From Acanthococcus lagerstroemiae (Eukaryota; Arthropoda; Insecta; Hemiptera; Eriococcidae): DNA of 64,000 bases. This document shows positions 1 through 11,399 of the stretch, one piece after another; the stretch's first letter is position 1, and every line of letters starts with the position of its first letter. The stretch is from contig CM063109.1 of NCBI GenBank assembly GCA_031841125.1, forward strand, positions 23,655,321 through 23,719,320, given 5' to 3'. The translations under genes were made by a program, and so were the position numbers. The notes beneath the pieces were generated by a model. It worked only from the letters and a program-made list of their open reading frames with translations. It was not told the origin of the DNA and ran no database searches.

Positions 1-1421
1 AGCTTATAACAAAGTTTGACGTCAATTTTTATTTTAATTTTTTAAGATCTATAATAACGGGGAAAAAATAAAAAGAGAAAAAATCAGAACTAAATGTAGG
101 AAGAATTATGATTTGTTTTTCAATTTTCAAGGATTTAAAAAAAGTAACGACCAACTTATGTCTATACTTGTTGTTTAGTTTTTAAGACTAATTTATAATA
201 ATGTGTTCTCTCCATAATTTATAAGTTTTTCAAAGTTTAAGAAAAGTTGTTATAACCAATCAATTGTTGTTGTAAACTTTCTTATACGTAAGTAAGTCAA
301 TTAAGATTCTTTTGTTTCGGGATTTAACTTTTCTTTTGCTCTTCAGGGTGCGAGTCAACTTACTCAAAACATTTTTCATCTTCACTGCCTGTAAGTTGCA
401 AAGAAATATTGGACTTCGTTAATTTCTTGTGTACAAATCAGACTATGATAGAAATTCTGAAATTTCCTTGCCCTTTAATAACAAAGACAGCAACTTCGAA
501 AAATTTTAATCCTTTGGTTCCTCAACATGTACAGAACGCACCAAATAAGTTAAATATCGAAAAGAAATGAGTTAATTTATTGATTTTTGCTATTTTTCAG
601 TGTTAAACAAATGGGAAAATAAGTATGGCCATATTTCCTGAAAATTCTTTTAATTTAGCCTACCCCGGGCCTTTTTTTTTTTTGTCTCGGCCATAGATGA
701 CAGAGAATTTAATTTCACACACAATCAAGCAGATAGACTCTACTACACATTCCAAGCTTAACTTCACGAAGGAAAAAAAAAATGAGCGCTACAGAGAGAT
801 TCTTGCTTAGGGTGGCCATATTGCCCTTCCGTATACCTTAAAATAAAAGTATCGAATTGTTCAAGACTGTCGAGGGTCAAAAGATGCGTGCCTTTTTGCT
901 GACCCTCCTCTAGTAACGGAGGTTATATTTGTTCTAAACGCGTTGTGCATGCGGCTGATTTCTCTGCAGCTGAAGAAAATAAAATTAGAGCTGCAGCTAA
1001 CAAGTTTCGTTTTTTTTTTTGGGGGGGGGGAGTGGGGGAATTGATATAGACGACAGAAATGCCGATTAAAATGTACACAATTTCAGTTGAAACATAAAAA
1101 AGTCCTCACCTTTCCTACATTGCCGGCTGGTCACAAGAATGTGTCGAGTGCCAACTTTTTAAGTACCTAACATCAGGGGAGGGTCGGTGATTACACTCTG
1201 CACCATCGCTACAGCCCTTATTTGAAGAAAAAGTTTTGAGATCATCATCAGTCAAGAAAATTTTAATAATAATACGTAATTTGAATTCGAATTCATACTC
1301 CACTACAATTTTATTATGAATTAAGAAACTTTCTGGTGTATTGACCATCAGATAGAGGTAGATCATTGAAGAATCATGCGACAATATCGTGTTTTCGTCA
1401 GTTGATATGTATAGCAGACCT
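1..1421. other. intergenic, downstream of aminoacylase copy D
   Basis: AT-rich DNA with no supported coding exon. It holds the probable 3' end of copy D and a homopolymer block of T then G at about 1010-1032. The ORF-like stretch on the minus strand over 1115-1471 is copy D exon 8 read in a different frame and beyond. Confidence 0.6.
1310..1315 (-). terminator. possible poly(A) signal of aminoacylase copy D
   Basis: AATAAA on the minus strand, 107 nt after the copy D stop codon. Position is suitable, but the hexamer is common by chance in AT-rich DNA. Confidence 0.35.
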
Positions 1422-4400
1422 TTACAACGAAGCCAGACTTTTGATAATGTTGTAATATATGTCGATTCCACGAAGAAATACTTTTTCGTTTAAGTATTCA
1501 TCATGAGAATGGAATAAAAATGGCGTGTTGTTCATCGGAGCAAATCCAAGAGCAGGGATACCAACCTAGAAATCAGTGGAATTCATTCATTAACAGTGAG
1601 ATATAAAATAATATAGAATTAAATAAACGAATCGGAGGGGGTGCATGTGGGAGACTTCGCCCCTGTGGTACATCAGCTGGCAACATTGCCCTCGACGAGG
1701 GAAAGTTGAAGAATTTGAATACCCGATCAACATTTCTTTGGTTTTGCAATAGGCGGCGTAACCGTGACCAGGTTCGCTAGTGTCGACCTTCTGTAAAGGT
1801 GATCAAGGTTGATGTTCCCATAAGACGTGTAAAGTTGGTATACTTTAAAGCTTCTGTAATTGCTGAAAATAGGTTTTCTTGAGTCATATAACATGTCAAA
1901 TTAAAGCTTGAAGTCTCTAGTTCACAATGAAAGGTAATTTAATGCACTTTATTCGCTCTAGTTTGATGAATAAGTTTATTTCCAAATTACTGTTTTTCTT
2001 ATGAAAGTTTACCATTTTGGTACAAAACGCGCTTGTAAGCAACTAATACATGGAAAATGGAGCCGTTTCAAGTTCATAAAGGAAAACTAGAGACCTCAAT
2101 CTCTAAATTCATCTATTATAAGCCGCAAGAAAACATTTTACTGACTAGAAAAAACGAATTCAAGTTATATGCATTCTTATGGTGATAACATCCATGATCA
2201 CCTTTGCAGCGCAGGGCTACCAACTTTGGAAACTCTCGGTTATGCCGCCTATTTGGATGTTAACCTGAGTTTCCGAAGTTGGTATCCCTGCCGGTAATAA
2301 CGAGGTGATAAGGTACATAAGGGGGATGATTTCACGAAATCGTCCCCGTTTCAATTCTTATCAGTTGTTCTCACCATTGTCACCATACCACGATACTAGC
2401 GCTACCTAGGTGAGGTTAACATCCTATTGTTAAAACTAACCGGTTGAAGATCGCTGTACAAAACGGAATGTAGGAGCGCTAATGTGCACCTCTTAATAAA
2501 AGGTTGAGTGATCCTAAGGAGTGATCATGGAGGGAAATAACATTGCCGTAAATGGAAAATAGGGGTTTTTCAAAAAAGCATTATAAAATAAAGAAATGAC
2601 GGACATGCTTCAAATTTGAACTGCAGGGAGCTACATATTCGAACTTGCGATTAAAACTTTAATATGTCAGGTAACAAAAAATTAATAGACGTGCGGTGAA
2701 GTAAGAAACGAGAGGTACTTTATCAGTTGCCGGCCCGACCGTATCTTTATTTTTTTTCTCCATGATCACTTATTGAGGGTTCACAAAACATCCGCTAGAT
2801 GTAAGCCACTTTGATTCCGAGTCCCAATACCATCATCGAAATAAATTATTAAGCCCCATCTCCATGAAAAGTCAAAGATATTTACACTTACCTGTCTCAA
2901 AAATCGACTATCAGTGCCAGCAGGGCAAATTTGTGGCCTCACTTTTAATCCCCTAAATAAATTAAAATTATGAAAAATTTGATGTTCACGTTTACAATTA
3001 TCTATACAGTTAATTGCGTGTTATCAGACTGCAGGCTAGTAGGTATACGCTCATATATCACTTCGCTGATTTACTCGACTAAATTACCAGATGTTACAGC
3101 GAAAAAGCGAAGTATATACGTATGGTATTCGAGTTCTACGAGTATAAGCAAAACTACATTATAGCTTACATTTTGTCACATTCTGCTTTGAACGCCATCC
3201 ACCAGGGATTACTGCTATCAAGCTTCGTGACACCCCATGGTGGAGACTTGTGTTTAAACTGCAACTGAATTCCTGGGCCGGCCTCTGAACACCACTTTCG
3301 AAACATGGCTTCTAATTTAATATGATCAATCTCGACGCCTACTCGTACATCAAAAGTTGCTTCTAATTCAGCTGGCACTACATTTCCGAGTACACCACCC
3401 TAGAGATTATATAGAAAATAAAAAAAGTAAAAAATTCTGAAAGAAAATACTGGAAAAGTAGGGGAAAAGAGGGCAAGTTGGCGAACTTAAAAGCTTCAAC
3501 ATTTTATAACACAGGCTGTAGAGCGTTGCTTTTTGTAGCAAAAGGTAGCTTGAAGTTTTGACTACATTTTGGCCTAGAATTGGATTTTTATATTGATAAT
3601 TAATGAGAGATTTTTTACAATTTATGCAGTAGGTCAAATTCGCCAACTTACCCGACATGTCGGGTAAGTTGGCGAATGGGAAGTTTTCTATTAAAATACG
3701 TACAGAATGCAACGAGCTCACATTTTCTTTATTCAAATAACGCATTACTGATTTATCTTTGAATCTTCTGAGAATGGTTTCAGGTATTGCATATTTAATT
3801 GCTATACTGTTAATAGAAGCTCCTGTTCTTCGTCGCTCTTCGAAATCATCCTTCAGTTGATCCCGACTGCACGTTTTTTTCGGTTTTTCTTTATTAATAA
3901 TTTCGATTTTTTGGAAAAATCTAGTTAAAAAAAAAATTGAAATTTTACTGATAAAATAATTCGCCAACTGGCCCTCCCAGCGGAAATTATTTTGAATAAG
4001 CCTTTGAAAATTTAATTTTACATGTAGCGATCTGGTAATTACATTAAATTATAGAGAATACTCCCCTCTTTAGAATAATACAATCAAACATTGAGAAATT
4101 ACAAATTAAAATTTTTAATTCCTTACCGCACGAATACGAAATATTATGTAGGTAGCACCTAAAACAAAAACCTTCGGCGATTCTTTTTTTCAAAATGGCT
4201 TTTTACAAAAACTCGCTCGGTCATGGTCCACTAACATGCTTGGTCTATCGGCGCTATCTACTGTAGTTCCAGAGAAAACTGCAGTTCGCCAACTTACACT
4301 CCTCGCCAACTTGCCCTCCTTTCCCCTATCACTGCAGTTCGCCAACTTACACTCCTCGCCAACTTACACTCCTCGCCAACTTGCCCTCCTTTCCCCCATC

Positions 4401-6779
4401 CATATGGCCGATGCACAATCAGTTACCCGTGGAAACATTACCTATTTGCAACCCTCGGTTACCTTTAGATCACCCTCAGATTACCCAGAAACCAATCAGT
4501 TACCTTTGGTTCCCTTTTAGTTACCCGGGTAACTGGCGGGATTTTGCGCACCCCGATGAGCAATCAGTTACCCTCTAGTTATCGCGGAAAAGTTACCCAT
4601 TTACAACCCTCGGTTACCCTCAGGATACCCAGAAACCTATCAGTTCCCCTTAGTTCCCCTTTAGTTACCCGGGTAACTGGTGGGATTTAGCGCATCGGGT
4701 GAGTATATAATATATTTTGCTTATTCGGTCATTAAAATAATAATAATAATAATAGTGAGGGTAAGCATAAAGAATAGATAGTTACCGAAAGCACTGTCAC
4801 ATTTACAGAAGTCAAATGTCCGCGTAAACAAGGATTTTCTAATAATTTCTGTTTCTGTTGTGCTCTGAACTCCAAAAACTTGCCAAGTACATAATGAAGC
4901 TTCTCGGCGGCAGTTTCGTCGTGCATTATCGATCCATGACCGCCATTTCCGGAGCATATCACAGTAAATTCTAGAAAACACGGATAGTGAAAACCGCTGC
5001 ATGTAAATATGTATATTATTTGCTGTCACATAGATTTTATCTGGATTTTCCTTAGTAGCAAAAGTCATAAGTCATAATCAACTTGCACAAACGTAATCCA
5101 ACAACATACACAAATAGGCTTCTGACCTTTGACCTCTATGCGTTAATATTTATGTAACGAGCTATACCTACGTACCCCATTCAGATCGCTGAGCATAATC
5201 GAGTGTAAATTCTTCTGTTGGCGATGATCCACCTTCATCTAGAGCGAATCCAACATTCAACTGTCTAAATTCTTCAGTAGTCACGAATTTCCCCATTCCT
5301 TGTTCGCCACCAATTTCTTCATCTGTGGCGAAGAGGGTCACATTATTTGTGAAAATGGATTGCGAAGCCACGGTGTTATATATCTCCCTCACTTAAGAAG
5401 AAGCGCAACGTGTGTACAGATGCTATGGAAATCCAATGATAAAGTATGATGACATGTGTGTTTCTGTATTCTTTACCATACTCTGATTTCCTTGAACTTT
5501 TTCCCTTTTTACAACTACAGTAATGCGAATTACAACTGTAAGACTACCTTAAGTCAAACTCAAACTGCCGATCTATTTCAGTTTCATCAAAAAATCCGAC
5601 AATGTGCTTTTTGTCTTGGATTTGCGAATAGGAGCGACTTACGGTTAGTAAAAAAGGCTTATGTGGACTATTAAATAACTTCTAAAAACGTTGAGAGCAC
5701 ATGTAGCTACACATAATTTCTTAGGGTGAGATGAATAACTGTCAGTTAAGTATCTAACCTGGGACAAAACATAAATGAATTGTTCTTTTCAATTTCAAGC
5801 CTTCATTCACGTACTTCCGAATTGCTTCTATATACTGAATTGCAACCGCCTTCATATCTTGAGCTCCTCTCGCGTATATATTGCCATTTGAATCTTTCTC
5901 TGCTCCAAATGGTGGGTGGGTCCAGTGTTCCTGAAGCGGAAACCGAATAAAGGTACCATTAAAATTTCATATTAGATAACACCTAATTGCATTAAGCTGA
6001 TTCATTCAGTTGGTTATTTCTTTCTTTCAAAGTGTCCCTCAATCACAGACCATCCAATACACACCATTTTTCAATTGAAAATTACCTACTTTAGTCACGT
6101 TTATTTACGTTGGGCGCCATTTTGTAGCACTCGGTAGGTAGAGGTAGGTATATATAATACGTATAAGATTTTTCTTGTATTACTCAACCAAGTTGGATGC
6201 CTAAATTGTAGCGCTTAATTTCTAAGACGGAGTGTACCTCTTTTTGGTAACGTATTAATTATAAAGAACTTGCAAGCTTAGAATGACCCAGTTATACAAG
6301 TAGTATATACTCAACGACGTACATACCTCTCCTATTCGGTCATTCTTTCTGCGGAATGAACGAAAGAAAATGCATACCTAATACATTTCTTATTGCCTAT
6401 TAGTCGACTTACTGGAAATACTGGAACAACGTCCATGTGTGAATTCAGTAATATGGACGGCAAACTCGGTTCTGCTCCCTCCATCGTGACTATTACAACG
6501 GGCTTGTCGACATTAACGTATATGACATTTACAGGCAGAGACATTTCATTCGCCATTTCGGAAATGAATTCAACACATTCGTCTAAAACCCGTAGAAATC
6601 ATCATCGTATTACCACCAGTGAGAAAAGACTCGATTTCAAACATCGGGAATAATACTTTTACTTAATTAAAACTTTCTTACTTACCATAATTTATATCCG
6701 GATGTACTGATGGAATACGAAGGTACCTTCTGAAATTGGTGACTGCAGGTGACTCTTGCTGGTCCTCAGTTTCTGACAT
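1422..6779 (-). CDS. aminoacylase-1, copy D (8 exons, 400 aa)
   Basis: Zinc-dependent hydrolase (M20 family, ACY1 type) expected to release free amino acids from N-acyl-L-amino acids in the cytosol. Coding exons on the minus strand: 6779-6686, 6582-6413, 5930-5759, 5322-5176, 4970-4786, 3399-3170, 2952-2892, 1565-1422; total 1203 nt, frame open throughout. Every junction is GT-AG. The start is the ATG that gives MSETEDQQ ahead of the family motif RIPSVHPD. Motifs: NSHMDVVP (metal His, Asp), GAQDMK (bridging Asp), DEEIGG (catalytic and metal Glu), DEG, GHGS (dimer-domain His), FHSHDE (last metal His). Oddities: exon 5 is one codon shorter than in the other copies; the conserved YAER is YAQR; LLHDHDE has become LFHSHDE. 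Introns 5 (1386 bp) and 7 (1326 bp) are enlarged by transposons. No signal peptide or membrane segment. The exon model is inferred from family alignment and splice signals; no transcript was seen. Confidence 0.93.
2213..2292. repeat. short inverted repeat in copy D intron 7
   Basis: Arms CAGGGCTACCAACTTTGG and its near complement CCGAAGTTGGTATCCCTG continue inward through GAAACTC/GAGTTTC, about 24 bp each, around a 30 bp spacer. The CAGGG/CCCTG ends resemble the other hAT-like termini in this window, but no clear target duplication is visible. Confidence 0.5.
3461..4397 (-). mobile_element. inverted-repeat transposon with psq-type HTH remnant (pogo/Tigger-like)
   Basis: Lies in copy D intron 5. 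Ends are inverted: GGGGAAAAGAGGGCAAGTTG on the left and the complement of a GGGGGAAAGGAGGGCAAGTT end on the right. The motif AAGTTGGCGAA recurs internally (3655-3680, and direct copies at 4284-4390). On the minus strand about 3740-3890 an open frame reads [14 protein letters not shown], then [20 protein letters not shown], the spacing of the psq helix-turn-helix found at the N-terminus of pogo/CENP-B transposases. No catalytic DDE part follows, so this is a deletion remnant. The upstream hydrophobic residues look like read-through, not domain. Confidence 0.55.
4407..4556 (+). mobile_element. GTTACCC-type MITE, tandem copy 1
   Basis: About 150 bp in copy D intron 5, rich in GTTACCC and ending AGTTACCCGGGTAACTGG then CGGGATTTTGCGCA. 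A second copy follows head to tail, and a third lies inverted at 22632-22774, which defines the ends as GATGCGCA/TGCGCATC. Confidence 0.6.
4555..4700 (+). mobile_element. GTTACCC-type MITE, tandem copy 2
   Basis: Second unit directly abutting copy 1, closer in sequence to the copy at 22632-22774 (both keep GCGGAAAAGTTACCCA and the terminal GCGCATC). Tandem arrangement suggests recombination between copies or insertion into the end of the first. Confidence 0.6.
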
Positions 6780-7771
6780 GATTATGGATTTAAATCCGTA
6801 ATGAACACTTTTCTGGACGATGATCTTACACGCCATTGAGAACGATATTAGCAATCGTAAAACTAGTAGACGACCGATTAGTCTACAGCGAAGGTAATAT
6901 ATCTTTGCCGATAAGATAAGGTATCATCAAAAGCATATTAGGTACGACTAAAAGTGAATTTTTTTCACTACGAAATGTAAAATTTTTTAAATTTGTTAGG
7001 TAGAACACCACTATCGGCGTTCAATTCTAATACCTAATTAAGAATTCACGTATTCGCAGAAATTTTTTAAACTATAATTTATTGAAACTGAATAAGAATT
7101 TTACTGTTTTTATCGGTCGACGTGAGAGAATCAGCCTGGTTAAAATAAAACTGAAGCATAAACTGAACTTTGAATGAATCGCGTATCTATACAATGTATC
7201 TAATGAGAGTACTTATTTATCATTATTACAATCAAGTGATCCGGCGGTATATCTATTTCAAGAGATTAGGGGATTGCTATTCAACTTATCCATTTTAAGG
7301 TGGAACAACACTTACTGAACTATACGATACTATAAAAACCCCCACTTAAAAGGTGTGCCGTTCACTTAATAACTACTTAATTTTCATTCTTACATAACGA
7401 AACTAGACGATGTAATATTGTGAAACACAACGCTACACCAATTAAATAACCTCGATCGCAATTACTTCTCCAAGACCAACTAGTTTTCCGGGATGATTTC
7501 TAATACCACCTTAAAAGAGTTCGATTATATGTTAGGAATGCCATCACGAATTCATTATAAAAGAAGAAAATTTAAAAAATGTGAAAATGCAGATTATTTT
7601 TGTTAAATCAATACTGTTTGCTTATTTATATAGGGCAAGTTTTTTTTAAAATATATTTGCATATATTCCCGATTGATTAGAACCAGGAAAATATGCATTC
7701 TAAATCTCATAATAAGTATATGATCATATAATGTGCATTTTCAGTAGCTGAAATTTATACAAAAATATGCA
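6780..7771. other. copy D upstream region, no gene seen
   Basis: AT-rich. Must contain the copy D promoter, but I see no distinct core element. From about 7640 the ATATGCA motif becomes frequent, as it does again at 9.2-9.8, 10.7-11.6 and 61.6-62.9 kb. Confidence 0.5.
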
Positions 7772-8070
7772 CTCAGAACCAGTGTTGCTAGACATAATAA
7801 AACAAAATGACAAAGGATAAAATGACAATTGAATTTTAGAAATTTTGTCATAATGACAAAACCATTTATCAGTTTTGTCATATGACAAAATGGAAATGAC
7901 ATAACAAAAATGAATCGAATGACAAAACTATAAATGACAAAAAAAAATTTGGTCATGACATTTTGTCATTACGCGCGTTATAGGTTTTTTTTTTTAATTA
8001 ATTAATTTATTTATTTATTTTCATAATAAACAGAAATAAAAATCACAAGTTTTTCTTTGTTGTTCTCATA

Positions 8071-8322
8071 TGGACGCTGTTCAGCAAGAGGGAACCAACT
8101 AGTAAAATCCGTTTTTTGAGAACACGTGATTGGAAGTTCAAGAGCCATGTAGAAACTATATGACACAGCGTGTACTGATAAGATTTTTTCAACGTGAGTA
8201 CACATTTTTAAATCGGGGCCCAATTTCTAAAAATTCTCTACGTTTTACGCTCTTTCCAACGATACTAATAACTCATTTTGTTTACAAATGTTAGTTGGTT
8301 CCCTCTTGCTGAACAGCGTCCA
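8071..8322 (+). mobile_element. 250 bp TGGACGC MITE, copy 1 (TA flanks)
   Basis: Near-perfect inverted ends of about 30 bp starting TGGACGCTGTTCAGCAAGAG, with TA immediately on both sides (8069-8070, 8323-8324), as in Tc1/mariner-type MITEs. Internal landmarks shared by the whole family: GAACACGTGATT, GCCATGTAGAAACTATA and ACTCATTTTGTTTAC. Other copies at 10992, 25051, 49981 and 51261. Confidence 0.8.
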
Positions 8323-8340
8323 TATTATTAATACTCGAAA

Positions 8341-8479
8341 AGACTGGTGTGGTGGGACATATGGCGATGCACGCATGCCAATGTGGCCCCTGAGACACTG
8401 CGCCCCCGGCCCCGGAAACTACCCTTTCGAGTATCGCATCAGTGGCCGGAGGGCCGAAAAAAGACTACGTTTCATATAA
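8341..8479 (+). pseudogene. coding-like fragment shared with 13.5 kb (unidentified)
   Basis: Plus-strand frame GGTYGDARMPMWPLRH, followed by PGPGNYPFEYRISG and a stop after GRRAEKRLRFI. The minus strand near 13590-13470 encodes GGAYGDVRMPKWLLRH, then PGPGNYPFEYRISG in the same frame. The DNA is GC-rich against AT-rich surroundings. Preservation of frame across two diverged copies suggests once-coding sequence. I do not recognise the family. Confidence 0.4.
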
Positions 8480-9204
8480 ATTGAACAGAGTTCTGAATAG
8501 AAAGACAAGATGACCTGAGCAGCTGGAATTTTGTATGCGGTTTCACACAAGCCTGTCAAGTGCCAATTGATCAAGAATGTTTTAACAATGAGTCAGCTTA
8601 CAGAGGAACCCCTTTTTCTTCCATCATTTCATTCTCCTGTTATTGTTATGTAGTATTTACCTTCTTGCTGTCTTACTTCTTTCATTCTTGTCTTTTACTT
8701 TTATTCTAACGTTCAAAGGGAAACTCAGTAAGCTGCTATTGTTATTTGTTAAAGTTTGTGTACCTATTCTTTATTCTTCCATTTTCCTAATAAAGTAATA
8801 ATTTGAAAAACTTCCCATGAAAACAACTTTAGTCACTTTTGAAATTTCAACTTCGCCACCAGACAGCGAGTACCTGCTGTCGCTGTTCTGCTGGATGTTT
8901 TTATAGGAAGCTCAAACTCTAATTTTCAAAATGCAGTGATTGACTACTACGCAACCTTTGTTGGAATAACATTGGTGGAATTGGATTGTATGTAAAAATA
9001 CCTTTAAATTAACAGGTATTGGCATATTTGAACAAAATGATGATGAAATAATTTTGTCATAGCATATGAAAAGCCATGAAGACAAAATGACAGAACTCCA
9101 AACATGACAAAACTCATGACATAACAACAAAAAAAAAAGAAGGAAATGCTCGTCTGACAAATAAATGACAAAAAATTGTTCTGTCTAACATCACTACTCA
9201 GAAC

Positions 9205-9822
9205 TTTATGAAATGCAAAATAATGGCATTATTAATATGGGTGTCACTGAACAGAATTTTTTGAGCTGAAGAAGAAGGTAACTTTGTATTCAGTCTAGAA
9301 CATATTCAAATGTTTAAACTAACTACTCAATTTAGTGTTTAATGAAAATTAAAATTACTAATTTACAATCTCTGAATTTTTGGATCTACTGTATTTTCTA
9401 GTTTGATTAATCAATAGAGAAAGGATTGAAGGATTTCTGGGTGTTAGTAACTGATAAGGGAAATAGGGCCAATGACATATTAAAAAGGAGGATAGGTACG
9501 TTATTTTTGCATTCTAATGATACAATGACGGAACAATCTGTATAAAAATATGAGTGACAGTGTTGTCATTTCAATAACAGAACGCTGAATGTTAAAAATA
9601 CCTATGCTGAAAAATAACGAAAAATGGCTGCAATGTGACGAAATATGAACTCTGCACCATGAAAATATGCATAATGAAATGGGACTCATTTTACAGGGAA
9701 TTTTATGAATTCTAAAGATAATATGAGATAGGTATGCTCTATTAAAGTACCTATCAGAAATTTATGCAATTTCATAATTGGTATTCGTTCGGTCTTTATT
9801 GATTATTTGTGCGTATATCCAC
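9205..9822. other. spacer between two hAT copies, no gene seen
   Basis: AT-rich, with scattered ATATGCA motifs, possibly the body of an older element into which both hAT copies inserted. Includes the 8 bp duplication atatccac (9815-9822) of the next element. Confidence 0.45.
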
Positions 9823-10667
9823 AAGTGATGCTGGACAAAACGATTTTTTGTCATTTTGGTAGACAAGCATTTCATTTTTTCTTGTTATGTCATGAGTTTC
9901 GTCATGTTTGGAGTTCTTGTCATTTTGTCTTTTCATGGCTTTTCTTATGTCATAACAAAATTATTTTGTCAAAATGCCAATACCTGTTAATTTACAGGTA
10001 GGTATTCTTACATACAATCCAATTCCACCAATGCTATTTCAACAAGGGTTGCATAGTAGTCAATAACTGCATTTTGAAAATTAGAGTTTGAACTTCCTAT
10101 AAAAACATCCAACGAACAGCGGCAGGTACGTTGCTGTCTGGTGGCGAAGTTGAAATTTCAAAAATGACTTAAGTTGTTTTCATGGGTGATTTTTATTTCT
10201 GTTTATTATTTAATGAGAATCGAAAAAAAACCTAGCATAACGACGAAATGTCAAACCAATTTGTTTGGTCATTTTGTTTTGTCATTCGATTCATTTTTTT
10301 ATGTCATTCCCATTTTGTAATATAACAAAACTGATTAATGGTTTTGTCATTATGACAAGGAATGTAAACACTATCGTACTAGGTAGTTTGGATTGTTGTA
10401 ACAGGGCAGGACTGTGCAGTAAGTGATAGGATAGTGACTTCACTAGTGGTAACTTTGTTATCGCTTTACATCACGAAATCGATTTAAACTTATTCCCCTA
10501 GTAACGTCATATGTTACACACTAGCACACATTGTCGCTGCCAGCGACACCCATATTCACAATTCAGACTACCTAGTACGATAGTGTTTACATTCCTTGCA
10601 TTATGACAGAATTTCTAAAATTCGATTGTCAATTTGTAATTTTGTTTTGTTATCTCTAACAACACTG
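9823..10667 (-). mobile_element. non-autonomous hAT element, copy 2, inverted (8 bp TSD)
   Basis: Same family as 7780-9196 but in opposite orientation: left end AAGTGATGCTGGACA, right end TCTAACAACACTG. Flanked by exact 8 bp duplications atatccac (9815-9822, 10668-10675). Contains a younger nested hAT-like MITE at 10356-10598. Net length about 594 bp. Confidence 0.85.
10356..10598. mobile_element. hAT-like MITE nested in hAT copy 2 (8 bp TSD)
   Basis: 243 bp with long near-perfect inverted ends beginning CAAGGAATGTAAACACTATC and continuing through GTACTAGGTAGT. Flanked by an exact 8 bp duplication cattatga (10348-10355, 10599-10606). The split halves of the host hAT element align with the intact site in copy 1, so insertion order is certain. 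No coding capacity. Confidence 0.85.
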
Positions 10668-10991
10668 ATATCCACATTATCTTTACAATTAGTCAATTAT
10701 TCATAAAATGTGACCTGCCAGGAGGAAAGGGACCTGTGCGCAAAAATGTAAATTTTACAGGAGAGCAGATAAACAAAACTGATAACGTTTTCACGTTCCG
10801 AGATTTCTGCATAGGTATTTCAGGAAATGTGCATATTTTTGCATAAAACTGCGCATTAATACACATAGGTACATAGATAATATGAACATATTTCTCCATT
10901 TTTGTATTTTCTTGAATATTTTTTTCATTTTTACCCTTATGTACTAACTGAATCATATGCTGCATGCTGCAGACTTGAAGCAGGTTTGATT

Positions 10992-11243
10992 TGGACGCTA
11001 TTCAGTGTAAGGGAACCAACCAACATTTGTAAACAAAATGAGTTATTTAGTATCGTTAAAAAGAGCGTAAAAAGTAAAATTTTTCAAAATTGGGCCCCCG
11101 ATTCAAAAATGTGTACTCATGTTGAAAAAAGCTTATCAGTAAACGCTGTGCTATATAGTTTCTACATGGCTCTTGAACTTCAAATCACGTGTTCTCAGAA
11201 AGCGGATTTTGCTGGTTGGTTTCCTTACGCTGAATAGCTTCCA
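10992..11243 (-). mobile_element. 250 bp TGGACGC MITE, copy 2
   Basis: Ends TGGACGCTATTCAGTGTAAG and the complement CTTACGCTGAATAGCTTCCA. Inverted relative to copy 1, with all family landmarks. The flanks no longer show a clean duplication. Confidence 0.75.
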
Positions 11244-11269
11244 ACTATGGAATGGATGCTAGTGCTCTG

Positions 11270-11384
11270 TTAAGGCGGCTCTAAGAGGAGGTATAACGGA
11301 CAACCATTTTGATTGCAAGAAAAGGAAACGAGCATCTTGCAATCAAAATGGCTGTCCGTCATACCTCCCCTTAGAGCTGCCTTA
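11270..11384. mobile_element. foldback element with TTAA ends
   Basis: Two arms of about 50 bp (11270-11320, 11335-11384) pair almost perfectly around a 14 bp loop. The outermost pairs are TTAAGGCGGCTCTAAG and CTTAGAGCTGCCTTAA. TTAA at both ends would suit piggyBac-type insertion, but a single element cannot prove this. Confidence 0.6.
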
Positions 11385-11399
11385 ATGCTGTGAGTGTTG

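Larger units (their letters stand above)
8047..8811. mobile_element. 765 bp insertion nested in the hAT element, carrying a coding-like fragment
   Basis: This block is absent from the sister hAT copy, where ...aaatcac joins ccatgaaaac directly. Its ends are a 9 bp inverted repeat, AAGTTTTTC and GAAAAACTT. It contains a MITE (8071-8322), then a segment on the plus strand reading GGTYGDARMPMWPLRH, then PGPGNYPFEYRISG, which recurs at 13.5 kb, then AT-rich DNA with AATAAA near its right end. The type is unassigned: TIR element with captured sequence, or retrocopy. Confidence 0.5.
7780..9196 (+). mobile_element. non-autonomous hAT element, copy 1 (8 bp TSD)
   Basis: Begins CAGTGTTGCTAGACA and ends TGTCTAACATCACTA, imperfect inverted ends, flanked by an exact 8 bp duplication ctcagaac (7772-7779 and 9197-9204), the hallmark of hAT transposition. 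The interior is built of repeated TGACAAAA / TTTTGTCAT motifs and has no transposase. Without the inserted segment 8047-8811 it matches the inverted copy at 9823-10667, so the family unit is about 600 bp. Confidence 0.85.

Noticed and set aside
1554..1571. Exon 8 start of copy D (GCAGGGATACCAACC) looks like the inverse of the intronic end at 2274-2293
   Set aside because: The other copies show that this is ordinary coding sequence for VGIPA; the match to a CAGGG-type end is coincidental.
6393..6653. Plus-strand frames opposite aminoacylase exons (also 24602-24859, 20812-21033)
   Set aside because: Antisense shadows of real exons; the minus strand carries the conserved motifs and splice sites.
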